A stretch of 64,000 bases of DNA from Rosa chinensis (lineage: Eukaryota; Streptophyta; Magnoliopsida; Rosales; Rosaceae). The translations under genes and the position numbers were made by a program. The notes beneath the pieces were generated by a model that did not search any database, was not told where the DNA came from, and worked only from the letters and a program-made list of their open reading frames with translations. This document shows positions 46,112 through 57,046 of this stretch, piece after piece (the first letter of the stretch is position 1; every line of letters starts with the position of its first letter). The DNA is taken from contig NC_037088.1 in the NCBI RefSeq assembly GCF_002994745.2, forward strand, positions 56,500,397 to 56,564,396, read 5' to 3'.

Positions 46112-46642
46112 ATGGCTCGAACCAAGGTTACCCCTCGCAGGGGCGTCAATCAACGCCGTGTTCTCTCTTTGGAAGAAGAAGGTCGTCAAGCGGCCACTAG
46201 AGCTGGGCTTACTCGTCCATGGGACCATCGTCCTATCCATGAGCGTACCCGCAGTCCCCCTCCTCTGCCTCGTCGCTCTCCCAGACTGCATCCCGGAGAG
46301 TCTTCTTCCTCACCAGCTGCTCGTGCTCCTCGCCCTATGGCCACCCTGGAAAGCTTGTCGGATTCGATTGATGATTTGCGTTCCTCTCTCCGCGATGGTA
46401 TTATGGTGACAGACTGGAGAGTCAATTGCATGATCGATTACATCTCTGAGATGAACTGCTCTTTGATCCGCTGTCACACTGCAATAAACAAGCTTGCTCA
46501 GGAAGTCAATAACTTGCAGAGTTATCCTCCTGGGTTTCCTCGCAAGGACGCTACTGCATCACAACATGAGGACCCGCCTCCGAAGGCTGAAACCAGCAAG
46601 AGGGCTGCCACTCGCCCGCATACCGCTCCTCCAAAGGAGTAA
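46112..46642 (+). CDS. Sense ORF of the LTR element, unknown function
   Basis: 176 residues from the ATG at 46112 (MARTKVTPRRGVNQRRVLSL); the frame extends 13 codons further upstream to another possible start. The N-terminal half is Arg/Pro/Ser-rich (RTRSPPPLPRRSPRLHPGES). Then comes a predicted helical part (LESLSDSIDDLRSSLRDGI, then RVNCMIDYISEMNCSLIRCH and INKLAQEVNNLQ) that could form a short coiled coil, and a charged Pro-rich tail. No CCHC knuckle, protease or polymerase motif. It could be a diverged gag-like or accessory protein. It is sense to the element and is followed at once by module B. Confidence 0.55.
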   Translation: MARTKVTPRRGVNQRRVLSLEEEGRQAATRAGLTRPWDHRPIHERTRSPPPLPRRSPRLHPGESSSSPAARAPRPMATLESLSDSIDDLRSSLRDGIMVTDWRVNCMIDYISEMNCSLIRCHTAINKLAQEVNNLQSYPPGFPRKDATASQHEDPPPKAETSKRAATRPHTAPPKE

Positions 46643-46660
46643 ATGGAGGTACAAGTCTAG

Positions 46661-46902
46661 GCTGAAAGACTTTAAACATTAAGCGCTGCATGGGAGGCAA
46701 CCCATTTCAACTGTAGCTGTGGAGGAGACATCAAACGCAGATTTGCTTTCTTGAACTCTTCCTTCTATTTTATTTTCATGAATTTTAAGTTGTTTTAGGT
46801 TTCGTTGTGTTAACTTTTTCTTCTATGCTTGATTTATGCTTTGCATGATTTATATTTGTTTATACATTGAGGACAATGCATGAATTAAGTATGGGGGAAT
46901 GA
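46661..46902 (+). repeat. Internal module B of the LTR element
   Basis: Shares with module A the blocks AGCGCT...GGGAGGCAACCCA, CAGATTTGCTTTCT, ACATTGAGGA(T/C)AATGCA and AAGT(G/A)TGGGGGAA in the same order. It directly follows the sense ORF's stop codon. Confidence 0.65.
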
Positions 46903-48818
46903 TTATTGCTTTATTGTGTTTTTAGTAGTTAGTATATAAAAAAAAAAAAATGAATGAAAAATAGTTGATGTTGGATTGTGTTTTTATTGTGTTTTTAATT
47001 GATGTTGTGATACACTAAGGTATATTGGATTAAACATAGTCTTGAAAAAGGGTAGCTGTTTCAGTCCCATTGCACATCGAGACTCCCTGTTTCCTTACCT
47101 AAGTGTTGAAATTAAATTAATTTAAAAAAAAAAAAAAATTTGGTTACTTTTGTTTTTGTTTTTGAGTCTTAGAATGCCCTTTCAACTGTCTAGGATGATT
47201 CTATATCTCTGAAATCATGATTAAAAGAGGATCACAAAATTGAGATAATTTTTAAAATTGTATTCTTTGGTTAATTGAGATATATGAAAAATGCATGCAT
47301 GTGTAGTGGATATGGATTTCGTAACCTTGGTACAGAATATGAGCATGTTAGGATGAGTTTTGATTCATAAAAGCTCATGTGAGATATTTGAGCCATGTCC
47401 CTTTTTCTTGGAGTGATAAATGAAAAACATATTCTTAATTTCTTGGCGATGTTTTGATGATCTCATTATTCTTTCATCTTGATTGATTGCTCGCCATAGA
47501 TTAAGTTTAATGGACTAGAGAATGCTAGAATTCACTCTTGTGCTTGTTGAAACGTTATATCAATACATGGCCCTGATTCTGGAAATGATAGAGGCACCCT
47601 AGGAATTACCACCATTGCCATATAAACTTGTGTCCCTATTTGTGCCCGTCGTGGGACCCCCCTAGATAAGCCCCTTTGAGCCTACATTAAGCCTTTTCAT
47701 TCATCACCCTTAAAACCCTTAACCATGAAACTTAGTATAGTTACAACCCTACCCTTTGTTCTAAGAACTTAGTGGAGCTATCTTTTGAGACATACTACGT
47801 GGGTTTAGTGCTAAAGATGAAAATTGAGAAGAGGTGAAAGTTCAAGTGTGGGGGTAGACTTGTCCATAAAGAAAAAAATATGTGAAAGCCGTGAAAAATG
47901 AAAAGAAAAAATTGTGTACGGCTAGAAAAGAAAAGAAAGAAAAATGTTTATGGATTTTAGTCCCCCATACTTAGTGATTTTGGAGTTTACTTTGAACTGA
48001 AGGCCCACTACAGAAAAATTTGGCCTTTGTCCATTCCACTATAGTTCTAGGGAAGTTTACAATGAAGATTTGGCCCAACATGAAGACATTAGGACCTTTT
48101 ATGTAACCTCTAGGGAAAGTGACGTTTTTGCAATGCCTTGGTGGATTTCTTGAGGTCTCTACATCTACATGTGCTCTGCTAGGTTTTTAGGACACTTTGA
48201 TAAATCCTTACCTTTCAATTCTTGAAACCTTGAGCCTTAGCCCCACTACAACCCTTGATAAGACCTTCTTGATCCTTAAGATGGGACAGCCTTTGATTTG
48301 TGGAGATGAGTTACAAGAGTTGAACCTATGGCTTGGGTCCATCCGTGCAAGTAGTTGATATCCTTCATGAGATCTTTTCAAAAAAAAATTATATTCACAA
48401 AGTGCTTTTCGTTTCTTATATATGTGAGCTATTTGATTGCCTCAAAATATTTTCTCTCACATATAATTGAGTGATTATAAGATTTTAAGCATTGTCTTGA
48501 ATTCTGAGAGAAGAAAGAGTGGATATACCTTGTGAGGATATGAATCATACTTGTTCGAAGCATGCTTAGCAGAAACCATCACCATTGTCACAACCAAGTC
48601 CTACTTGTGTATGTGTGGATTATATGTTTTAATTAACTCTTGAATATCTACATATTGATTCTTGGTTGAGTGCTCTAATCTTGATGTTGTGAAAGTAGGG
48701 GATTTCTGAGACAAAAAGTTGAAGGGCAATAGAGTCATTGTTTTTGTAGAGTCTTTAATTTTCGTTGAGTGTTAGTGTGTGTCTTAGTGTGATTTTGCTA
48801 AGGGACTAGCAAAAGCTA
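46903..48818 (+). other. 3' non-coding interior of the LTR element
   Basis: 1.9 kb with no ORF of note. Another polypurine-like AAGTGTGGGGGTAG sits at about 47842. It corresponds in position to the pol/env region of autonomous Gypsy elements, but no coding similarity was seen. Confidence 0.5.
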
Positions 48819-48832
48819 AGTGTGGGGGAATT
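48819..48832 (+). other. Polypurine tract
   Basis: AAGTGTGGGGGAAT-type purine run immediately before the TGATAGG start of the 3' LTR; the expected primer for plus-strand DNA synthesis. Confidence 0.75.
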
Positions 48833-51098
48833 TGATAGGAGCATTTTAATGCGACGTTTTACTTGCTTTTCCCTACATTTCTTGCGTTATTTCCTTATTA
48901 AAACCATGTTTAGGAAAGTTTTCATTCTTTGATTGGGAAACTTCCTATTTGTAGAAAGTTTCTATTTTTATAGTTTCTATTTATCATTTTTAGTAAGTTT
49001 CCATTTTCGGTAGTTTCTATTTTTCAGTTTAGGAAAGTTTCTATTTTTCTTATTAGTTTCTATTTTCAGGACCTCCGAGCTAAAATATGGAAATGAACTC
49101 ATAAATGGAAAGAGGAGCTTGCGAACACCAAGGGGAGCAAAGATGAAGGTACATTGGAGTAGAAAAATGGAAATGTACTAAAAGATCAATTTTACACATA
49201 TTCCTACTCCGGCTAGGAGAAACCAAGCCCAGCAAAGAAGAAGGAGCGGCCGCCTGACCAAATGAACTTCAAATGAGTTGAAACATTCCAGATCCATTCT
49301 AGACACCCAAAGGATCATTTCTTATGAAGAGTGCCAGAGAAAAATATGAGTGGAAGACCTTCAAACAATCAGCCCAATTTTTTACAGAAGCAAAACTGGA
49401 AAACTGGACCTGTAAGAGGTCCAGCAGCATTTCCGGCCCAACCACATGGCAATAAATTCTGAAATTTTACCACAGTAATCTACACTCATGGTGGATAATT
49501 TCATATGAAGAAGTCGAAGGCTAAAATTAAGTTCTTAGTGGAGATAAAAATTGAAGGAATAAAGGGGCAGAAATTCACCTCCAAATCTGCTAACAACCTT
49601 TGTCAAACTTGAAGTGGAAAATCTTGAGGAGGAAAATCAAAGTTGCAAGGAAGTGGAAAATCTTGAGGAGGAAAATCAAAGTTGCAAGCAAGTGGAAAAT
49701 CTTGAGGAGGAAAATCAATTCAAGTTGAACAAGTGATAAACAAGTGGGAAGATATTTTTTACAAATTTGTCTAACATATCTAGCCCTTCATTTATGTTCA
49801 TCTCCACCCTCCATTCATCATTTTTTGGGCTATAAATACCTCCTCTCACTCTCAAAATACCAATTCCTTCATCCATCTCATCTTCTTTATCTCTCCATTT
49901 CCTCTCCATTTTCCTTAGTCACCAATTCCTTCATCCATCTCATCTTCTTTATCTCTCCATTTCCTCTCCATTTTCCTTAGTCACCAATTCCTTCATCCAT
50001 TCCATCTTCTTTGTCTCTCCATTTCCTTTCCATTTTCTCTCCATCCTCTAATGCATTCAACATTTCAAGCAAGGCCAAGGGAGAAGAAGAATTGCCGTGA
50101 GGATCATCCTCCATCACCATCCTTGAAGCTTGCTTTCGAGATTCAAGAGACCACATCCTCAATTCGTTCATCTCATCTCCATCTCACGGTGTAATCCGAT
50201 TCTCCTTTGTAACCTTTGCTTTGATTTCGTTGGTTTTGTTCTAGTTGACATATGTGTTTGAATGAATATTAATTTCTGGAATTTTATGATTAATTGAGAA
50301 TTTTCAGATTCATATTATTGTGATTCGAAAGTTGCTTATGTGGGTTTGTTTAATTAAATTTGCGTTATAGATAACTTTTGTATTTTAATCTTATGTGGTT
50401 GCAAACACTTAGGGTTTTGATATGAATGGTGCTAGGCTTAAGAACATGAAATTGACTTTTCGTTTTGTGTAAACTTGAATCAAAGTAGTAAAGGTTTTGT
50501 GCAAAGACCGAATTTAATTAAAGAGAATTGCAATTAGGTGGACTTTTCCATACTAAGTTGTACACTTGAGTTGATAGCCTTTCACTATGTGTAATGCGTT
50601 AAACATGACATGATTGACTAGCTTTCTAGGGTTTGATTGCATGTTTGATAGGATTAATCTAGGTGCTTTCGCTTAGGTTAATTAGCATTGAAAAGTAAAA
50701 AATGGGAATTCATTTGCTTTCGAATGTTTCACATGATCAACTCCTTTCTCATGACTTAGATGAACAATATTAGGGTTTGAATCAATTTTAATCATATGTT
50801 TCGGTTTTTGATCTTTGTTCTCTCACTCCATTTGTATTTTTATGTTTTTGCATTTTAATTATTTTGTTAACTTAGTTTTATTTTCGAAAATCCAAAAACA
50901 AAATCCTCCCTTTTTTCGTAAATAATGTTTATACTTGTGAATATATTTGTAAATATTATACTTTGTTTTAATTTTAATTGTTTAATTGTTTAACAATGAC
51001 AGGTGTACCCTCAATCCCCGGAATAGAACGATCCCTATTTGCTTATACTACTAACGATATTTCAGGGTTAAATTATGCGCTTGCTTTGAGCGACATCA
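48833..51098 (+). repeat. 3' LTR
   Basis: 2266 bp, nearly identical to 41352-43621. The main difference is a 4-bp deletion near 49840 relative to the left copy. Confidence 0.92.
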
Positions 51099-51888
51099 CT
51101 TGTCGACGGCTTCCATGATCTATGGGGTGGGCATCTTCGGCAGGGAACCTCTTGGACCTGTGACGGCGTGGCCATGGATGTTTTCTGGCAGATTGGTGGG
51201 GCGGCCGGGCTTTGGTGGTCTGGGATGATCGCTAGGGCAACGTGGCTATGGGGAATCTGCTCGGAATGTGGTGGCAGCGTTTAGGCGGTGTTTCTGCGCG
51301 GTTCAGTGGGGGAGGTCGCTGCCGTCGTGGGTCGGGCAGCGTAGTCGATGGCTGGAGGTGGGAGGTAGTGGCAGGCTCGGGTCATCCTTTGGCTGCTGGG
51401 CCTTGTGCTGGGCCTATTCTCTTGGGACTGCTCTCTATGGGCTGGGGTGTTTTGCCCTCCGCCCATCCTATGTTTTTTAGTTTATCTAATTACAATAAGG
51501 TTCCATTTTCAGGGACAATCTACCCACCTTTGTGCATCTAGTTTTAGTATTTGGTCTTGGTCTTGTCAACTTAATTCTCAGTGTCTCTAGTTGTACATCA
51601 ATTGAGGTCTCTAGGCGACTAGCTTTACTGGTTATGAGTTAGATTGGGCAGGCCGGATCTTTCTAGCACCTCCAGCGTAGTACCAAAGGGGGATCCTGCC
51701 ATGTCTAGGTATATTTGATTGTACAATGAGTAAGTTTATTTCTGTGTACCACTGTGGATACTACCACTATCTTCTTGCCTGTCTAGATGTCAACGGAAGG
51801 GTATGTAACGGCCTATTCTGGCTTTTGATGAATATATATTCGCCCACCGGCTCTTTTTATAAAAAAAAAAAAAACAAGCCCAAACAGC

Positions 51889-52517
51889 TTGAGAAACAGA
51901 GCAACCGCGTCCAACGTCAGGTAACTTTTGATTATCTTCATGGCCTAATTGACAAGATGTTAAGAAACGGATGATTAGCCACGTCCATGTATATAAGTGA
52001 ATATGAACACTGTAGCATGTTTCTCGGTTTCCAGATTTCTACAAATTAACAACAACATTATAAATCTAACATCCAGAAGTAAACCCCCAAATGTTTTGGA
52101 AACTAAAAAGAGTTTTCTACATCATGGTAATTCTTTGCATCTAAAATTAAAAGTTAAGGAAAATTTTAATTTAAGTTTGTTCATACATATAGTGATATAG
52201 CTAGCTGGCTAATTAGAAAGAAGCTAATTAACAGACATATATATTGCTGCGGTATCTAGGAACACGTTGATGCAGCTAAGTTAAACTACAATAACTTATC
52301 ACCTGTAGTTCTTAATCATGCAGATTCATCCTTCATCAGCTCTTCCAGAAATAACTCGGTCAGGACGGTCTTTTTCTCCACACAAGATTTGAGCAGCGAA
52401 CGAGTCTACATTTAAACAAAACAGAAAATCAGCATCGATCATAATTAGTTCCAGACTTCCAGCACCAAAATAATAGTATAATACCTGCTAAAAGAAACGG
52501 AAAACAAGCCTGCCAAT
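51889..52517. other. Intergenic, no gene recognised
   Basis: AT-rich sequence between the retroposon and the first copia fragment. Only very short frames are present. Confidence 0.4.
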
Positions 52518-53213
52518 TGTTAAAGTAAAATTGAGATGGAATTGGTCTACTCATTTAATTTCATAATCCCTTTATATAGGGATAGAATTACAACAGAAAT
52601 ATATATTACATTAATGATACTAAATGCTGATTGATCCGTAATTGCGCTGATTGATGGTAATCACTGATTCCTTGATTCCCTCTCCGTCAGTTGCTTTGAC
52701 GAAGGCACACAATATGTTTTTCCTTTAACACTCCCCCTTGTGCCAAGTCAAAGACGAAATGGTGCATGAGTTATTACCTCACTAAAAACCTTGCCAAGTA
52801 ACAATAAAAACCCTGTGGGACAAAAAATATACCTTGGTTGAAAAAAAAAGAGCACAACGCACCTTTTACATTTGAGGATGACATGTGTGTGTTAGACTCC
52901 CCCTAACGTCTACACCTCTCCCTGATCCTTACATTAATCAAGGGAGCTTGGAAAGTCTTCACAATCCTATCATTTTCACATGTTTCTCAAATATGGCCTT
53001 ACGCAATGATTTGGTGAACAAATCTGCCACATTCTCTTCAGACCTTACTTGATTCACTTGAATTTTGAGGAGGGTATGTTGTTGCTGATTATAGAAAAAC
53101 TTTGGCGATATGTGTTTTGTATTATCACCCTTGATATATCCTAGCTTCATCTGTTCGATGCAAGCTGCATTATCTTCATAAATGCAAGTAGGCTCTTCAG
53201 TGGTAAAACTCAA
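52518..53213 (-). mobile_element. Truncated Ty1-copia fragment: LTR plus RNase H end
   Basis: LTR at 52518-52730 (TGTTAAAG to CTTTAACA, 213 bp). On its inner side the minus strand reads the purine tract CAAGGGGGAG. 52959-53213 encodes the last part of RNase H ([20 protein letters not shown], then TKHISPKFFY and VRSEENVADLFTKSL). The sequence is cut at about 53213, where it meets a copia fragment in the opposite orientation. Confidence 0.8.
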
Positions 53214-54137
53214 AGATTATCTGATAAGAGTGAGCCACTCAAAGATCCAGGGCAATATAGGCGGTTAGTTGGAAGGTTGATATACCTCACAATTTCAAGG
53301 CAGGATATTACGTACTCTGTTTATATATTGAGCAGGTTTATGCACCAACCTCGAAAGGCTCATTGGGAGGCAGCTTTACGGGTTGTGCGTTATTTGAAAT
53401 TTGCTCCTGGGCAAGGCTTATTCTTCTCCTCAACAAGTGATCTGCGGCTGCGAGCATTCTGTGACTCAGATTGGGCAGGATGCCCACTTACGAGAAGGTC
53501 TACTACAGGGTACTGTGTGTTCTTAGGCCCTTCTTTGATTTCATGGCGGTCGAAGCGCCAGAAAACAGTCTCTCCGAAGCAGAGTATCGTGCAATGACAG
53601 AAGCTTGTTGTGAATTGACATGGCTTCGCTATTTACTCAAAGACTTGGGGGTTTTGCATCAAGAAACTGCATTGCTATATTGTGACAATAAGGCTGCATT
53701 ACACATCGCATCAAATCCAGTGTTTCATGAACGTACAAGGCATATAGAAATGGATTGTCATTATATCAGGGATAAGATTCAAGATGGTTCGGTGGAGACA
53801 AGGTTTGTGAGTTCTGCAAATCAACTAGCTGACATTTTGACCAAAGCTCTTAGCAAGGAGATCTTCATGCCTATGATTCACAAGTTGGGAGTGCAAGACA
53901 TCCACTCTCCAACTTGAGGGGGAGTGTTAGAAAGTATAGCAGAATATGTTAGAATAGCTGTCATATATCATTATGCATCCTTTTGTATCATTACACTTCC
54001 TTTATCTAGGACAGCTCTCCTTACTTTCCTCCTTGTTTTATGGAGACCTTTTCACTGTAATTGCTGTACATATTGCACACGGCTGAATAGAAGAAATCAT
54101 TCCAGCAAATTCTCTTTTCCACTTATTCTCTTTCACA
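53214..54137 (+). mobile_element. Truncated Ty1-copia fragment: late RT, RNase H and 3' LTR
   Basis: Encodes the end of the polyprotein: [98 protein letters not shown] and [13 protein letters not shown]. There is a frameshift near 53570, where the motif before AEYRAM is shortened. It stops at a codon followed by the tract TTGAGGGGGAG and an LTR at 53925-54137 (TGTTAGAAAG to CTCTTTCACA). The 5' two-thirds are missing. Confidence 0.85.
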
Positions 54138-54556
54138 TGTGAGGTACCTCTTCGAAACTCTCTCTCTTTCTCGCTCTGAGGTTTTAGTATAATTCTCTAA
54201 GCAATAATTATACGAATTTCTGGAACTGAATTTGGACTCTAAATTGAGCTCTTTCCTGTTTTCTTCATCCTTGTTGTCAAATGTTCATGAATTCTTTTTC
54301 TTTCTTCATTGGTCAAATGAAATGTTCATGTATTCCATTCGTGAAAATGTCCTTAATTAATTTGATTCGTCTATTTTTTGGTAATACATGTGTGTGTATC
54401 TTCAGCTAATTTTGTCCAATTTTTATATCATCACTAGAAAAAAAATTGTGATGATGTTCATATGCTCTTCTGATTCATTCTCTGCATAATGCTTGTCAGG
54501 TCAAGTTTTTGGAGTTTTTTTTTTTTTTTTGAAGTGTTTGTAAGGTTTATTGGTCA
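54138..54556 (+). promoter_or_regulatory. Upstream region of DUF674 gene A
   Basis: The last ~150 bp (from about 54405) are strongly similar to 63625-63775 upstream of the truncated copy at the right edge, including CTGATTCATTCT and ATAATGCTTGTCAGGTCAAG. The duplication therefore included promoter sequence. Confidence 0.5.
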
Positions 54557-55677
54557 ATGGCAACCACCAGCACCCCCACCACCAATGTTACTTTGAAGCT
54601 CTTGATTGATACAAAGGGCCACAAAGTTCTGTATGCTGAATCAGGCAAGGAATTTGTGGACTTTCTTTTCACCATTATGTCTTTACCCGTCGGCACTGTC
54701 ATTAGGCTCCTCAGCAAGGATAGCATGGTTGGTAGCTTAGGCAAGCTTTACGATAGTATCGAAAACATTGGTGACATTTACATGCTACCAGATTGTAACA
54801 AAGATACTTTGCTCAAACCAAAAGCGGTTATAGGCAGTGGGGATGCCTCTCTTTTGTTAACCAATGATGAGTCAGTGGAGGAAAAAAAGCTTTTCATGTG
54901 TGTGAACTACCACCGGTATGTGGCTGATGACCCTAGAGCCATATGTCCACAGTGTAGAAACCATCTCTCCACCAAAGTGCCTTATGTTGCTCCACAGGCT
55001 ACTACTGCTGGATCTTCTGGGGGTGGTCATGGATATGTGAAAGATGTTGTGACATACATGATTATGGATAATTTGGAGGTGAAGCCTATGTCTACCATAT
55101 CTTGTATAACTATGCTCAACAAGTTCAATGTTAAGGAGGTTGGTTCCCTTGAAGAGAAGGTGGTTCATCTAGGCATGGATGAGGTATGAATCCCAATATT
55201 TCCCTCATACTGTCTGTCTTTCAAAATTAACTGTGTAACATGTTCTTCATAATTCAAATAGCTTGTGCCTGCTAAGTTCTTTTCCAACTGTTTTGAGAGG
55301 TCAACAACTTCTGATACAATTGTGATTCTGATTACTGAACGTTGAATCTCCGTGTATTTAAATATTGCTTTCGAGTTTCGATTTTGTGTTCTTGAAATAG
55401 ATTCACAGTGTGGAAGAGGTGATAAGTTAACGTTTAATGTTATTTTTACATTTGTGATCCCTCAAGTAACGTTATCTTCAATTATATAACTTCATCAATC
55501 AACTATAAACAGGTGTTCTCTCACTGGTATCAATTCAATTTGGCACAACTATACAACTGTTATAAACGTGCAATGATCACTTTTTCTTTCCATCCTTAGG
55601 GTTTGAAACTGTTGAAGGCATCATTGGAGTCAAATTCTGTTCTCACCAATGTTTTCCTTGGGACGAAAGAAGCATAA
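54557..55677 (+). CDS. DUF674 family protein, copy A (intact)
   Basis: Two exons, 54557-55183 and 55600-55677, give 234 residues. The N-terminal half carries the family signature VTLKLLIDTKGHKVLYAESG, EFVDFLFTIMSLPVGTVIRL and MVGSLGKLYDSIENIGDIYM. A Cys/His-containing middle follows (CVNYHRYVADDPRAICPQC), then GYVKDVVTYMIMDNLEVKPM. Exon 2 supplies GLKLLKASLESNSVLTNVFL. DUF674 is a plant family of unknown function that often occurs in clusters; the CPxC and nearby Cys/His suggest, but do not prove, metal binding. The shared two-exon layout with copy C supports the model. Confidence 0.88.
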
Positions 55678-56092
55678 ACATCTCAATGCCCTGCAAGCGA
55701 AAATGACATTCTGGAGCTTCTATGAGATCCTGGCCTGGTTGCTAAGTTGTAAGAAGGCGTTCAGGAGGCTAAACTTTTGTGAACAACTAGTCATTGTAAA
55801 AGTTCGTTGTCACTTTGATGTCTTTGTCTTGTTGAATCAGTAGTTTTAACAGTAGTTAAGCAGGAATCATGAACATTTTGTTGCATGAGTATCTCAACTT
55901 AATTTGCACCGTAATTGTTGGAATTGACTTGCTGAAGTGTTTACATATGTTTGTTCTTAGTTGGGATTCTTTTGCTTCTCATACATGTTTGAGACCTCCA
56001 TAACTCTTTCTTGGAAGAAATGAAAACTAGCTTAACCTCTCCATAACTCCATAACTCTTGTTCTTAATTAGTTGGGATTCTTTTGTTTCTCA
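55678..56092. other. Spacer between DUF674 copies A and B
   Basis: Probable 3'UTR of copy A, then AT-rich sequence without a recognisable start for copy B. Confidence 0.4.
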
Positions 56093-56609
56093 TACTGTCA
56101 TTAGGCTTCTCCCCAACGGTGGGATGGTTGGTAGCTTTGGTAAACTGTATGAGAATTAAAAGTCTTGATTATACATATATCCAACCCACACTAAACAAGG
56201 ATATCCTGGTCAAACCGAAGGCACCAGTTGCTGGACCTAATATCCTCAAGTTGGCCGACAACGTTGAATCAAGACATCAAGTGCTCGAAAGGAGCTCTAC
56301 TTGTGCTGTTATTCAAATAATTACACTAAATCCCACCCATACGTGACTGAAAACCCCAATGAAAAATGTCCATCGTGTTCAGACCCCATGAACCTACGAA
56401 CTACTTATGTCGGTCAGCCCACTACCACGGAAGCAACTTCTGGTGCCGGCGCTGCTGGATATGTGAAAGGCGTTGTACCATACATGATAATGGATGATCT
56501 GGAGGTGAAGCCCATGACCACCATTTGAAGGATCACTATGCTTGGCAGGCTCAATGTCAAGGACGTTGGGGCCCTTGAAGAGAAGGTTGTTGAACTTGGC
56601 ATGGATAAG
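56093..56609 (+). pseudogene. DUF674 copy B, truncated and disrupted
   Basis: Begins in mid-family sequence (TVIRLLPNGGMVGSFGKLYE equivalent) with no N-terminal part. It carries several stops and frame changes, then recovers CCYSNNYTK, ENPNEKCPSC, GYVKGVVPYMIMDDLEVKPM and, after a stop, NVKDVGALEEKVVELGMDK up to a donor site at 56610. No matching second exon follows within reach. Its last ~50 bases and intron start are nearly identical to 62345-62540 (copy F). Confidence 0.8.
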
Positions 56610-57009
56610 GTAAAAATTTCCATGTGAAGACATGGTTGTGGTATATCCGTTTGTTTGTGTCTATGATAATACGTATATGTGTGTGTGTGTCTCTCTCTCT
56701 CCGCCCCCCCCCCCACACACACACACATAGTGATTGATCAGTAATTTTTCCTGCCGTATGAAAATCTCTTCATCCCCTTAGCTAGCTAGTACCTCATCAA
56801 TTCATCAAGAACTGGAATTGAAATTTTGAAGCTTCTAAATATGAGGTTCATTAAATTAGTTTTTTCACGAATTCTCAGGATTCATTGTTAATTATATCTG
56901 ATGAGCTTCTGTCGGATTGAAAGGGTAATTTGCCAATTGAGATTTGATGTAGCTGCCGTCTCAGATTCCGACTTTTTTGAGTGGTAATGGTGGTAGCCTG
57001 GTGGGATGG

Positions 57010-57045
<36 letters not shown>
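56610..57045. other. Copy B intron remnant and (TA)n tract
   Basis: Contains GT/CT/CA dinucleotide runs (56676-56727) shared with copy F, then unassigned sequence, ending in a (TA)n run at 57013-57044. Confidence 0.5.

Positions 57046-57046
<1 letters not shown>

Larger units (their letters stand above)
41352..51098 (+). mobile_element. Full-length non-autonomous LTR retrotransposon carrying a WUSCHEL-like gene
   Basis: LTRs of 2270 and 2266 bp (41352-43621 and 48833-51098) begin TGATA and end ACATCA. They are flanked by a perfect 5-bp duplication CTTGT (41347-41351 and 51099-51103). The primer-binding site (43627-43644) matches the 3' end of tRNA-Asp, as in Athila/Tat-type Gypsy elements, and a polypurine tract GTGTGGGGGAATT precedes the right LTR. 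The 5.2-kb interior has no protease, reverse transcriptase, RNase H or integrase. It encodes a sense ORF (46112-46642) and an antisense homeobox ORF (44842-45504). About 22 substitutions and a 4-bp indel between LTRs (about 99% identity by eye) indicate a recent insertion. Confidence 0.9.
41099..51872 (+). mobile_element. Second poly(A)-tailed retroposon, split by the LTR element
   Basis: Flanked by AACAAGTCCAAACAGC (41083-41098) and AACAAGCCCAAACAGC (51873-51888), which differ at one base, with an A tail at about 51860-51873. Its own sequence is 41099-41351 plus 51104-51872, roughly 1.02 kb once the LTR retrotransposon and one copy of its CTTGT duplication are removed. No intact ORF or reverse transcriptase was seen. 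It is GC-rich at the 5' side like the retroposon at 39322. A LINE derivative is likely. Confidence 0.65.
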
